Made by a program: the position numbers and the translations under genes
The notes under the pieces: model-generated
What the model was told of the DNA's origin: nothing
The model's input: only the letters and a program-made list of their open reading frames with translations
Databases searched by the model: none
Part shown: piece after piece, positions 1 through 7,344 of the stretch
How the letters are laid out: every line of letters starts with the position of its first letter
How positions within the stretch are numbered: the first letter of the stretch is position 1
Assembly (NCBI RefSeq): GCF_001704635.1
Contig: NZ_MAXF01000018.1
Coordinates: 1 to 35,225 of the forward strand
Direction of reading: 5' to 3'
Length of the DNA: 35,225 nucleotides
Source: Streptomyces sparsogenes
GTDB lineage: Bacteria; Actinomycetota; Actinomycetes; Streptomycetales; Streptomycetaceae

Positions 1-82
1 CCTGCCGGGCTGGCGGGCCGGCGGGCCGTCGGGCCGTCGGGCCGTTACGCCGAACCCCGGGATGCGGCTTCCGGGTGCGCGA

Positions 83-88
83 TAGCCT
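83..88 (+). promoter_or_regulatory. putative -10 box of leaderless cobS transcript
   Basis: TAGCCT lies exactly 7 nt before ATG 96. This fits the TAnnnT hexamer position seen for leaderless actinobacterial mRNAs. No convincing -35 element is visible. Confidence 0.45.
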
Positions 89-95
89 GCGCCCG

Positions 96-1175
96 ATGGA
101 CACCACGCCGGAGCATCCCCCCGCGCCCCCGCCGGGGCCGCCGGGGCCGCCGAGCCCCCCGAGACCCGCGGCCCCGCCACGGCCCGCGGGGCCTCCGGAG
201 CCCGCGCACCCGCGGAAGCCCGCGGAGGCGGCCGAGTCCACGGACGCGACGGACGCGCCCGCGGAGCCGGGCCCCCGGGACCGGCGCGACGAGCAGGAGC
301 CCCCGAGCCGGGCCGACGAGCCGGGCCGGTCCGACGAGCCGGGCCACCACGCGCCCCCGCCGGACCCGCCGGAGCCCCCGCGCCCGTCGCACCCTCCGCG
401 CGCCTCCTGGGAGGACGGCCTCCGCTTCGCGTTCGGCACGCTCACCACGCTCCCCGTCCGGGTGACGCGCTGGGACCGGGAGGCGGCGCGCGCCGGGATG
501 CTGTGCGCTCCCCCGGCCGGGCTGGCGGTCGGGCTCTGCGCGGCGTCGGTGGGCGCGGCGCTGCTGCTGCTGGGCGGCGGCGCGCTGCTGGCGGCGGTGG
601 GGACGGTCGCGGTGCCCGCCGTGCTGACCCGCGGGCTGCACCTCGACGGACTCGCCGACACCGCCGACGGCCTCGGCAGCGGCAAGCCGGCGGACGAGGC
701 GCTGCGCATCATGAAGCGGTCGGACATCGGTCCCTTCGGGGTGGTCACCCTGCTGTTCGTCCTGCTCGCGCAGGTGGCCGCGCTGGCCGAGCTGTACGGG
801 GCCGGCTGGGCGCACGGCGCGGTGGCGGCCGTGGCGGCCGGGGTGACGGCGCGGTGCGCGTTGACGCTCGCGGCGCGCGAAGGGGTGCCGGCGGCCCGGC
901 CCGAGGGGCTTGGCTCGGCGGTCGCGGGCGCGGTGCCGCGCGGGCCGGCGCTGGGCACGGCGGTGGTGACCGCCGTCGTCTGCGCCGGGGCGGGCGCGGC
1001 CTTCGGCGCGTACGAGGCGGTCCACCACGCCCTCGCCGCCCTCGCCGCGCTGGGCGCCGCGGAACTCCTCCTCCGCCACTGCCGCCGCCGCTTCGGCGGC
1101 GTGACCGGCGACGTCTTCGGCGCGCTCGCCGAGACGGCGGCCACGACCGCCCTGGTCGTCACGGCCCTGCTCTGA
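96..1175 (+). CDS. cobS: adenosylcobinamide-GDP ribazoletransferase (cobalamin synthase)
   Basis: CobS joins adenosylcobinamide-GDP to alpha-ribazole in the last steps of cobalamin assembly, at the membrane. The family core begins near residue 106 with WEDGLRFAFGTLTTLPV. It holds the conserved LTRGLHLDGLADTADGLGS segment and SDIGPFGV, and several Ala/Leu/Val-rich membrane helices follow. The first ~100 residues are a Pro/Ala/Glu-rich stretch that ordinary CobS proteins, as I recall them, lack. No ATG or GTG lies in frame between the chosen start and the core, so the extension appears to be translated. ATG 96 was preferred over GTG 75 because a TAGCCT hexamer (83-88) sits 7 nt before it, which suggests a leaderless transcript. 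The protein is 359 aa. Family assignment is secure; the exact start is less so. Confidence 0.9.
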   Translation: MDTTPEHPPAPPPGPPGPPSPPRPAAPPRPAGPPEPAHPRKPAEAAESTDATDAPAEPGPRDRRDEQEPPSRADEPGRSDEPGHHAPPPDPPEPPRPSHPPRASWEDGLRFAFGTLTTLPVRVTRWDREAARAGMLCAPPAGLAVGLCAASVGAALLLLGGGALLAAVGTVAVPAVLTRGLHLDGLADTADGLGSGKPADEALRIMKRSDIGPFGVVTLLFVLLAQVAALAELYGAGWAHGAVAAVAAGVTARCALTLAAREGVPAARPEGLGSAVAGAVPRGPALGTAVVTAVVCAGAGAAFGAYEAVHHALAALAALGAAELLLRHCRRRFGGVTGDVFGALAETAATTALVVTALL

Positions 1176-1430
1176 CCCGGCCCCGCCGGCCGTCACGCCC
1201 GCCGCCCCGCTGAACCGGCCCCGCCGGGCCGCGGCGGGCGGTCCTTCGGCGGGAGGCCGCGCGCCGGTGGCGTCGGGGGAGTTACCCTCGCGATGGCCCG
1301 CGACAGCCCGCCGCCCGGGCACCTGGTGACCGGCGCATACGATGCCGATGGGCGCGGCTGGCCCGTCCCTGTCTCGGCGGGGGCATTCCACGTCGGCCGA
1401 GGAACTATCCGGAAGAGGGACCCCATCACC

Positions 1431-2960
1431 GTGACATCTCTGACTCTCAGCACCTCCTCCGCCGCGACGCTGCGCGCGGACGCCGTCGTCGTCGGCGTGG
1501 CGAAGGGCGCCAAGGGCCCCGTCGTCGCCCCCGGCGCGGAGGCCGTGGACCAGGCCTTCGGCGGGAAGCTGGCCTCCGTCCTGGAGACCCTCGGGGCGAC
1601 CGGCGCGGAGGGCGAGGTGACCAAGCTGCCCGCCGCGTCCGGCCTCAAGGCACCGGTCGTGCTGGCGGTCGGACTCGGCGACGCCCCGGCCAAGGGCGAC
1701 GGCTACGACGCCGAGGCGCTGCGCCGCGCGGCCGGTGCGGCGGCCCGCGCGCTGTCCGGTTCGAAGAAGGGCGCGTTCGCCCTGCCGGTGGAGGACCCGG
1801 CGGACGCGGCCGCCGTGGCCGAGGGCGCGCTGCTGGGCGCGTACTCGTACAAGGCCAACCACAACAGCGGCGCCAAGAGCGGCAACGGCAAGAAGAACGG
1901 TGCCCCGCTCGCCGAGGTGGCCCTGCTCGGCGCCAAGCCGCGCGACAAGGAGTTCAAGGCGGCGGCGGAGCGCGCCATCGCCCTGGCCGCCGAGGTCAAC
2001 CGCGCCCGCGACCTCATCAACACCCCCTCGAACCTGCTCAACCCCGCCTCCTTCGCCGCCGCCGTGCTGGAGGCGGCCAAGGAGCACGGCCTCAAGACCG
2101 AGGTGCTGGACGAGAAGGCGCTGAAGAAGGGCGGGTACGGGGGCATCCTGGGCGTCGGCCAGGGGTCCGAGGCCCCGCCGCGGCTGGTCCGCGTCGGCTA
2201 CGCGCACCCGGAGGCGGAGAAGACCCTGGCCCTGGTCGGCAAGGGCATCACCTACGACTCCGGCGGCATCTCGCTCAAGCCGGCCGGCCACAACGAGACC
2301 ATGAAGTGCGACATGAGCGGCGCCGCCGCCGTGTTCGCCACGGTGGTCGCGGCCGCGAAGCTGGGGCTGCGGGTGAACGTCACCGGCTGGCTGGCGCTGG
2401 CCGAGAACATGCCGTCGGGTTCGGCCACCCGCCCCGGCGATGTGCTGACGATGTACAGCGGCAAGACCGTCGAGGTGCTGAACACCGACGCCGAGGGCCG
2501 GCTGGTGCTGGCCGACGCGCTGACCCGCGCCTGCGAGGAGCGGCCCGACGCGATCGTGGACGTGGCGACGCTCACCGGCGCCATGGTGCTCGCGCTGGGC
2601 AACCGCACGTTCGGGATCATGGCGAACGACGAGGCGTTCCGTACCTCGCTGCACGAGATCGCGGAGGAGGTCGGCGAGCAGTCGTGGCCGATGCCGCTCC
2701 CGTCGGACCTGCGCAAGAGCATCGACTCGCCGGTGGCCGACCTGGCGAACATGGGTGAGCGGATGGGCGGCGGCCTGGTGGCCGGGATCTTCCTGAAGGA
2801 GTTCGTCGAGGAGGGCACCACCTGGGCCCACCTGGACATCGCGGGTCCGGCCTTCAACGAGTCCGGCCCGTTCGGCTACACCCCCAAGGGCGGCACGGGC
2901 TCGGCGGTCCGCACCCTGGTGCGGCTCGCGGAGCGCACCGCGGCCGGCGACCTGGGCTGA
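1431..2960 (+). CDS. pepA: leucyl aminopeptidase (M17 family)
   Basis: This is a cytosolic two-metal aminopeptidase that removes N-terminal residues from peptides. The M17 signature NTDAEGRLVLADAL begins at residue 351. It is preceded by GKGITYDSGGISLKP and MKCDMSGAAAV, which carry the metal-binding Lys and Asp residues. The protein is 509 aa, normal for the family. A charged insert (KSGNGKKNG region, residues ~145-158) lies between the N-terminal domain and the peptidase domain. GTG 1431 was chosen because GGAAGAGGGA (1411-1420) is well placed before it and the protein then begins as in other Streptomyces PepA. The frame stays open upstream to ATG 1293, but that extra 46 residues looks non-coding. 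Its place next to lpdA and E2 resembles pepB of mycobacteria. Confidence 0.93.
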   Translation: MTSLTLSTSSAATLRADAVVVGVAKGAKGPVVAPGAEAVDQAFGGKLASVLETLGATGAEGEVTKLPAASGLKAPVVLAVGLGDAPAKGDGYDAEALRRAAGAAARALSGSKKGAFALPVEDPADAAAVAEGALLGAYSYKANHNSGAKSGNGKKNGAPLAEVALLGAKPRDKEFKAAAERAIALAAEVNRARDLINTPSNLLNPASFAAAVLEAAKEHGLKTEVLDEKALKKGGYGGILGVGQGSEAPPRLVRVGYAHPEAEKTLALVGKGITYDSGGISLKPAGHNETMKCDMSGAAAVFATVVAAAKLGLRVNVTGWLALAENMPSGSATRPGDVLTMYSGKTVEVLNTDAEGRLVLADALTRACEERPDAIVDVATLTGAMVLALGNRTFGIMANDEAFRTSLHEIAEEVGEQSWPMPLPSDLRKSIDSPVADLANMGERMGGGLVAGIFLKEFVEEGTTWAHLDIAGPAFNESGPFGYTPKGGTGSAVRTLVRLAERTAAGDLG

Positions 2961-2967
2961 GCCGGCA

Positions 2968-2995
2968 CCGGCCGGGCCCCTGGGGGCCCGGCCGG
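2968..2995 (+). terminator. strong GC hairpin after pepA
   Basis: Arms of 13 bp (2968-2980 and 2983-2995) pair perfectly around a 2-nt gap, beginning 8 nt after the pepA stop. There is no T tract, as is common for Streptomyces terminators. Confidence 0.6.
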
Positions 2996-3000
2996 CGGAC

Positions 3001-3033
3001 CGATCGGATTTCGCCAGGAACGAAATCCGATCG
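3001..3033. repeat. perfect 13-bp inverted repeat upstream of lpdA
   Basis: CGATCGGATTTCG (3001-3013) and its exact complement (3021-3033) flank a 7-nt spacer. It follows the pepA terminator hairpin directly. It could be an RNA hairpin or a dyad operator for lpdA; the sequence alone does not decide. Confidence 0.6.
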
Positions 3034-3058
3034 CCCTACGCGCCCAGTACCCGCGAGT

Positions 3059-3076
3059 AACCCCTGAAGAGGGGTT
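3059..3076 (+). terminator. third hairpin between pepA and lpdA
   Basis: AACCCCT-GAAG-AGGGGTT forms a 7-bp stem with a GAAG tetraloop (3059-3076), followed by TTGG or similar. It may be a small terminator, or part of a structured leader if the lpdA transcript starts upstream of it. Confidence 0.4.
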
Positions 3077-3251
3077 TGGAGATATCTCACACAGCGGCCC
3101 CGCGTCCCGCCTCCCGTCAACAAGTGCGAAGATGTTGTCCCGGCAGGACAGGGCCCCCGACACCAGGGCCGAAAGCAAGACGCGGCCGAACAACAGCCGC
3201 CGCCCGGCCAACGACGGCCGGCCCCGGCGCACCATGCATGGAGGACGTGAC

Positions 3252-4640
3252 GTGGCGAACGACGCCAGCACCGTTTTCGACCTAGTGATCCTCGGAGGCG
3301 GTAGCGGCGGTTACGCCGCTGCCCTGCGCGCGGCGCAGCTGGGTCTGGACGTCGCCCTGATCGAGAAGGACAAGGTGGGCGGCACCTGCCTGCACCGCGG
3401 CTGCATCCCCACCAAGGCTCTGCTGCACGCCGGTGAGATCGCCGACCAGGCCCGCGAGGGTGCCGAGTTCGGTGTGAAGACCACCTTCGAGGGCATCGAC
3501 ATCGAAGGCGTGCACAAGTACAAGGACGGCGTGGTCTCGGGCCTGTACAAGGGCCTCCAGGGTCTGATCGCCTCCCGCAAGGTCACCTATGTGACCGGCG
3601 AGGGCCGGCTGTCCTCCCCGACCTCGGTCGACGTCGACGGCCAGCGCTACACCGGCCGCCACGTCCTGCTGGCCACCGGCTCGGTGCCGAAGTCGCTCCC
3701 GGGCCTGGAGATCGACGGCGAGCGCGTCATCACCTCCGACCACGCGCTGGTCCTGGACCGGGTGCCGAAGTCCGCGATCGTGCTGGGCGGCGGCGTCATC
3801 GGCGTCGAGTTCGCCTCCGCGTGGAAGTCCTTCGGGACCGACGTCACCATCGTCGAGGCGCTTCCCCACCTCGTCCCGGTCGAGGACGAGAACAGCTCCA
3901 AGCTGCTGGAGCGCGCCTTCCGCAAGCGCGGCATCAAGTTCTCCCTCGGCGCGCGTTTCTCCGGCGTCGAGCACACCGCCGACGGTGTGAAGGTCTCGCT
4001 GGAGAACGGCAAGACCTTCGAGGCCGAGCTGCTGCTCGTCGCCGTCGGCCGCGGCCCGGTCTCGCAGGGCCTGGGCTACGAGGAGGCCGGGGTCGCGATG
4101 GACCGCGGCTACGTCCTCGTCGACGAGTACATGCAGACCAACGTCCCGACCATCTCGGCCGTGGGCGACCTGGTCCCCACTCTCCAACTGGCCCACGTCG
4201 GCTTCGCCGAGGGCATCCTGGTGGCCGAGCGGCTGGCGGGTCTGAAGACCGTGCCGATCGACTACGACGGTGTGCCGCGGGTCACCTACTGCCACCCCGA
4301 GGTCGCCTCGGTCGGCATCACGGAGGCCAAGGCCAAGGAGCTGTACGGCGCCGACAAGGTCGTGGCCCTCAAGTACAGCCTGGCGGGCAACGGCAAGAGC
4401 AAGATCCTGAAGACCTCGGGCGAGATCAAGCTCGTCCAGGTGCGGGACGGTGCCGTCGTCGGTGTCCACATGGTCGGCGACCGCCTGGGCGAGCAGGTCG
4501 GCGAGGCGCAGTTGATCTACAACTGGGAGGCGCTGCCGGCCGAGGTCGCGCAGCTCATCCACGCGCACCCGACCCAGAACGAGGCGCTCGGCGAGGCCCA
4601 CCTGGCACTGGCCGGCAAGCCCCTGCACGCCCACGACTAG
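3252..4640 (+). CDS. lpdA: dihydrolipoyl dehydrogenase (E3)
   Basis: This flavoprotein reoxidises the dihydrolipoyl arm of 2-oxo-acid dehydrogenase complexes, passing electrons from the redox disulfide through FAD to NAD+. The N-terminal FAD fold has GGGSGG, and the redox-active pair is C46/C51 in [13 protein letters not shown]. The NAD-binding [11 protein letters not shown] motif lies in the middle. The C-terminal dimer domain carries [13 protein letters not shown], whose His is the catalytic base. Length is 462 aa, typical for E3. GTG 3252 is preceded by GGAGG (3240-3244) with 7-nt spacing; the upstream open frame is not supported. The E2 gene follows after 53 bp on the same strand, so the two are probably cotranscribed. 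Confidence 0.96.
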   Translation: MANDASTVFDLVILGGGSGGYAAALRAAQLGLDVALIEKDKVGGTCLHRGCIPTKALLHAGEIADQAREGAEFGVKTTFEGIDIEGVHKYKDGVVSGLYKGLQGLIASRKVTYVTGEGRLSSPTSVDVDGQRYTGRHVLLATGSVPKSLPGLEIDGERVITSDHALVLDRVPKSAIVLGGGVIGVEFASAWKSFGTDVTIVEALPHLVPVEDENSSKLLERAFRKRGIKFSLGARFSGVEHTADGVKVSLENGKTFEAELLLVAVGRGPVSQGLGYEEAGVAMDRGYVLVDEYMQTNVPTISAVGDLVPTLQLAHVGFAEGILVAERLAGLKTVPIDYDGVPRVTYCHPEVASVGITEAKAKELYGADKVVALKYSLAGNGKSKILKTSGEIKLVQVRDGAVVGVHMVGDRLGEQVGEAQLIYNWEALPAEVAQLIHAHPTQNEALGEAHLALAGKPLHAHD

Positions 4641-4693
4641 TAGTCCCCGAGCGCGCGAACCATCCGCACAGATCGTTAGGAGCAACCGAAACC

Positions 4694-6481
4694 ATGGCGG
4701 TTTCCGTAACCCTGCCGGCGCTCGGCGAGAGCGTGACCGAGGGCACCGTCACCCGCTGGCTGAAGGCCGAGGGTGAGCGGGTCGAGGCCGACGAGCCGCT
4801 GCTCGAGGTCTCCACCGACAAGGTCGACACCGAGATCCCGGCCCCCGCGGCCGGTGTGCTCACCTCCATCAAGGTGGCCGAGGACGAGACGGTGGAGGTC
4901 GGCGCCGAGCTGGCCGTCATCGACGACGGCGGCGCGGCCCCCGCGGCCGCTCCCGCCCCGGCGGCCGAGCCCGCCCCCGCGGCGCAGCCCGAGCCCGAGC
5001 CCGCCCCGGCCCCCGCCGCCGAGGCCCCGGCCCCGGCGCCCGCCCCGGCCGCCGCCCCGGCGGGCGGTGCCGAGGGCACCGACGTCGTGCTGCCCGCCCT
5101 GGGCGAGTCGGTGACCGAGGGCACGGTCACCCGCTGGCTGAAGGAGGTCGGCGACTCGGTCGAGGCCGACGAGCCGCTGCTCGAGGTCTCCACCGACAAG
5201 GTCGACACCGAGATCCCGGCCCCGGCCTCGGGCACCCTGCTCGAGATCCTGGTGGCCGAGGACGAGACCGCGGAGGTCGGCGCCAAGCTGGCCGTGATCG
5301 GCGCCGCCGGTGCCGCTCCGGCCGCCGCGCCCGCCCCCGAGGCGCCCGCCCCGGCCCCCGCCGCCGAGGCCCCGGCCCCGGCGCCCGCTCCGGAGCCCAC
5401 CCCGGCCCCGGCTCCGGCCCCGCAGGCCCCGACGGCTCCGGCCCCGCAGGCCGTCACCCCGGAGCCGGTCGCCCCGGAGCCGGCCCCGGCCGCTCCGGCA
5501 CCCGCCCCGGCCCCGGCCCCGGTCACCCCGGCTCCGGCCGCGGGTGACGGCGAGGGCGCGTACGTGACCCCGCTGGTGCGCAAGCTCGCCGCGGAGAACG
5601 GCGTGGACCTGGCCGCCGTCAAGGGCACCGGCGTCGGTGGCCGGATCCGCAAGCAGGACGTCATCGCCGCCGCGGAGGCCGCCAAGGCCGCCGCCCAGGC
5701 GCAGGCCCAGGCCGCCCCGGCGGCCGCGCCGAAGGCCGCCGCCGCGGCCCCGTCGCCGCTGCGCGGCCAGACCGTCAAGATGCCGCGGATGCGCAAGGTC
5801 ATCGGCGACAACATGATGAAGGCGCTGCACAGCCAGGCGCAGCTCACCAGCGTGGTCGAGGTGGACATCACCAGGATCATGCGGCTGCGCGCCCAGGCGA
5901 AGGAGGCGTTCGCCCAGCGCGAGGGCGTCAAGCTCTCGCCGATGCCGTTCTTCGTGAAGGCCGCCGTCCAGGCGCTGAAGACCCACCCGGCCATCAACGC
6001 CCGGATCAACGACGACGAGGGCACGATCACCTACTTCGACGTCGAGAACGTCGGCATCGCGGTGGACGCCGAGAAGGGCTTGATGACCCCGGTCATCAAG
6101 AACGCGGGTGACCTCAGCCTCGCCGGGATCGCCAAGAAGACGGCGGAGCTGGCGAACAAGGTCCGGTCCAGCAAGATCACCCCGGATGAGATGTCCGGCG
6201 CGACCTTCACCATCAGCAACACCGGCTCGCGCGGCGCGCTGTTCGACACGATCATCGTGCCGCCGAACCAGGTCGCCATCCTGGGTATCGGCGCGACCGT
6301 CCGCCGCCCCGTGGTCATCAACCACCCGGAGCTGGGCGAGACGATCGCGGTGCGCGACATGACGTATGTGGCGCTCTCCTACGACCACCGTCTGGTGGAC
6401 GGCGCGGACGCCGCCCGCTACCTGACGGCGGTCAAGGAGATCCTGGAGGCCGGCGAGTTCGAGGTCGAGCTGGGCCTCTGA
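4694..6481 (+). CDS. sucB: 2-oxo-acid dehydrogenase E2, dihydrolipoamide acyltransferase with two lipoyl domains
   Basis: This is the core acyltransferase of a 2-oxo-acid dehydrogenase complex. Lipoyl domain 1 spans about residues 1-77 with lipoyl Lys K43. Lipoyl domain 2 spans about 131-205 with K169. Both carry the STDKVDTE motif and are followed by long Ala/Pro-rich swinging linkers. The E1/E3-binding domain begins near residue 290 ([16 protein letters not shown]). The catalytic acyltransferase domain (~360-595) ends with HRLVDG at 565-570, containing the active-site His and Asp. Length is 595 aa. Actinobacterial members are usually labelled succinyltransferase SucB. However, their close relatives AceF/DlaT serve as the pyruvate dehydrogenase E2, and aceE lies just downstream, so a PDH role is likely. 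Start ATG 4694 follows AGGAG at slightly long spacing. Confidence 0.93.
   Translation: MAVSVTLPALGESVTEGTVTRWLKAEGERVEADEPLLEVSTDKVDTEIPAPAAGVLTSIKVAEDETVEVGAELAVIDDGGAAPAAAPAPAAEPAPAAQPEPEPAPAPAAEAPAPAPAPAAAPAGGAEGTDVVLPALGESVTEGTVTRWLKEVGDSVEADEPLLEVSTDKVDTEIPAPASGTLLEILVAEDETAEVGAKLAVIGAAGAAPAAAPAPEAPAPAPAAEAPAPAPAPEPTPAPAPAPQAPTAPAPQAVTPEPVAPEPAPAAPAPAPAPAPVTPAPAAGDGEGAYVTPLVRKLAAENGVDLAAVKGTGVGGRIRKQDVIAAAEAAKAAAQAQAQAAPAAAPKAAAAAPSPLRGQTVKMPRMRKVIGDNMMKALHSQAQLTSVVEVDITRIMRLRAQAKEAFAQREGVKLSPMPFFVKAAVQALKTHPAINARINDDEGTITYFDVENVGIAVDAEKGLMTPVIKNAGDLSLAGIAKKTAELANKVRSSKITPDEMSGATFTISNTGSRGALFDTIIVPPNQVAILGIGATVRRPVVINHPELGETIAVRDMTYVALSYDHRLVDGADAARYLTAVKEILEAGEFEVELGL
4781..4845 (+). 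repeat. 65-bp direct repeat, copy 1 (lipoyl domain 1)
   Basis: The 65 bases that encode the lipoylation site of domain 1 are identical to 5159-5223 in domain 2. Identity at the DNA level, not only the protein level, suggests gene conversion or a recent domain duplication. Confidence 0.85.
5159..5223 (+). repeat. 65-bp direct repeat, copy 2 (lipoyl domain 2)
   Basis: Exact copy of 4781-4845, 378 bp downstream and in the same reading frame, spanning K169. Confidence 0.85.
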
Positions 6482-6513
6482 GCCCTCGAGCCGGCACACG
6501 CCGGTACGGCTGA

Positions 6514-6557
6514 CGGCGGCGCCCCCGCCCGGAGCGATCCGGGCGGGGGCGCCGCCG
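6514..6557. terminator. 20-bp perfect hairpin after E2 gene
   Basis: Perfect 20-bp arms (6514-6533 and 6538-6557) close on a GCGA loop, which is a GNRA-type tetraloop. It starts 32 nt after the E2 stop and separates the lpdA-E2 unit from the GntR gene. Confidence 0.8.
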
Positions 6558-6585
6558 TTCGCCTGTCCGCCGTATTGTCATGTCG

Positions 6586-6610
6586 GTACCGTCCGATCAG
6601 TACCGTCCGA
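6586..6610 (+). promoter_or_regulatory. tandem 11-bp direct repeats before GntR gene
   Basis: GTACCGTCCGA occurs at 6586-6596 and again at 6600-6610, a 14-bp period, just before the GntR ribosome-binding site. It may be an operator (autoregulation) or a chance duplication. A possible -10 (TATTGT, 6573-6578) lies just upstream, which would place the repeats around the transcription start. Confidence 0.4.
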
Positions 6611-6628
6611 AGGAGTGCAAGGAGCGCC

Positions 6629-7252
6629 ATGGTCCATCCCGTCGTCCACTCGCTGCGCGAGCAGATCCGCGAGCACATCGTGGAGGGCATCGTCAGCGGG
6701 CGCTGGAAGCCGGGCGAGCGGATCGTGGAGCGGCGGATCGCCACCGAGCTGGAGGTCAGCCAGACCCCGGTCCGCGAGGCCCTGCGTGAGCTGGAGACGC
6801 TGCGGCTGATCGAGTCTGCGCCCAACAAGGGCGTACGCGTCCGCAATCTGACCGCCGCCGACCTGGAGGAGATCTATCCGGTGCGGGCCGGTCTGGAGCA
6901 GATCGCCGCCGAACTGGCCGCGCCCCGGCTGGCCGAGGACACCTCGGCGCTGGAGCCGGAGGTGGCGGCGCTGTACGAGGCGGACCGGAGGGCCGACGGG
7001 GAGGCGCAGGTGCGGCACACCGTGGCCTTCCACCGCGAGCTGGTGCGGGCCTCGGGCAACAGCGTGCTGCTGCACACCTGGGAGTCGCTGGGCATCGAGA
7101 TCTGGACCACCCTGTCCATCCGCTGGCTCGGCACCCGTCAGGAGTCGTACGCCGAGGAGCACCAGGCCGTCGTGGACGCGTTCCGGCGGCGGGACCCGCG
7201 GGTCGCGGAGCTTGTCAAGGAGCATGTGCTCGGCTGTGCACCGCGTGCCTGA
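6629..7252 (+). CDS. GntR-family transcriptional regulator (FadR/FCD type)
   Basis: This is a DNA-binding regulator with an N-terminal winged helix (about residues 5-70; motif [26 protein letters not shown] split across the recognition helix and wing). A helical FCD-like effector domain follows (about 80-200), whose [12 protein letters not shown] segment carries a His typical of metal/effector pockets. Length is 207 aa. ATG 6629 was chosen because AAGGAG (6619-6624) precedes it and the family N-terminus begins here. It lies 92 bp upstream of aceE on the same strand, and the aceE promoter contains a perfect palindrome. Control of aceE in the manner of PdhR is therefore a reasonable inference; the ligand is unknown. 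Confidence 0.88.
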   Translation: MVHPVVHSLREQIREHIVEGIVSGRWKPGERIVERRIATELEVSQTPVREALRELETLRLIESAPNKGVRVRNLTAADLEEIYPVRAGLEQIAAELAAPRLAEDTSALEPEVAALYEADRRADGEAQVRHTVAFHRELVRASGNSVLLHTWESLGIEIWTTLSIRWLGTRQESYAEEHQAVVDAFRRRDPRVAELVKEHVLGCAPRA

Positions 7253-7309
7253 TTTCGCGGCACGGAATGCCAATTTCGCCTTTCGGAGAAGTTTTTCGGC
7301 TCAAGTACT

Positions 7310-7338
7310 TTGATCGATCATCGATCAGAATTTACAGT
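7310..7338 (+). promoter_or_regulatory. aceE promoter (-35 TTGATC, 17 bp, -10 TACAGT)
   Basis: TTGATC (7310-7315) and TACAGT (7333-7338) are separated by exactly 17 bp. The ATG of aceE begins 6 nt after the -10 box, so transcription probably starts at or next to the ATG and the mRNA is leaderless. The stretch is clearly AT-richer than its surroundings. Confidence 0.75.
7311..7327. promoter_or_regulatory. palindromic operator in aceE promoter
   Basis: TGATCGAT-C-ATCGATCA is a perfect 8-bp inverted repeat around one central base. It overlaps the -35 box and fills most of the spacer, where a bound dimer would block RNA polymerase. The adjacent GntR-family gene is the obvious candidate binder. 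Confidence 0.7.
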
Positions 7339-7344
7339 CATGGC

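Noticed and set aside
1..74. GGGCCGTC repeats at the left edge
   Set aside because: Short GC-rich run at the window edge without enough context to tell simple sequence from the end of an upstream gene.
1293..1430. N-terminal extension of pepA from ATG 1293, with a TACCCT hexamer 4 nt upstream
   Set aside because: The extra 46 residues do not resemble PepA, the hexamer spacing is short, and GTG 1431 has a strong RBS.
45..2831. Very long open frame on the minus strand opposite cobS and pepA
   Set aside because: It is Arg/Gly/His/Leu-rich with no recognisable domain. It arises from the GC-rich third positions of the real genes on the other strand. Similar antisense frames at 7318-10260, 26911-29802 and 31208-34054 were rejected for the same reason.
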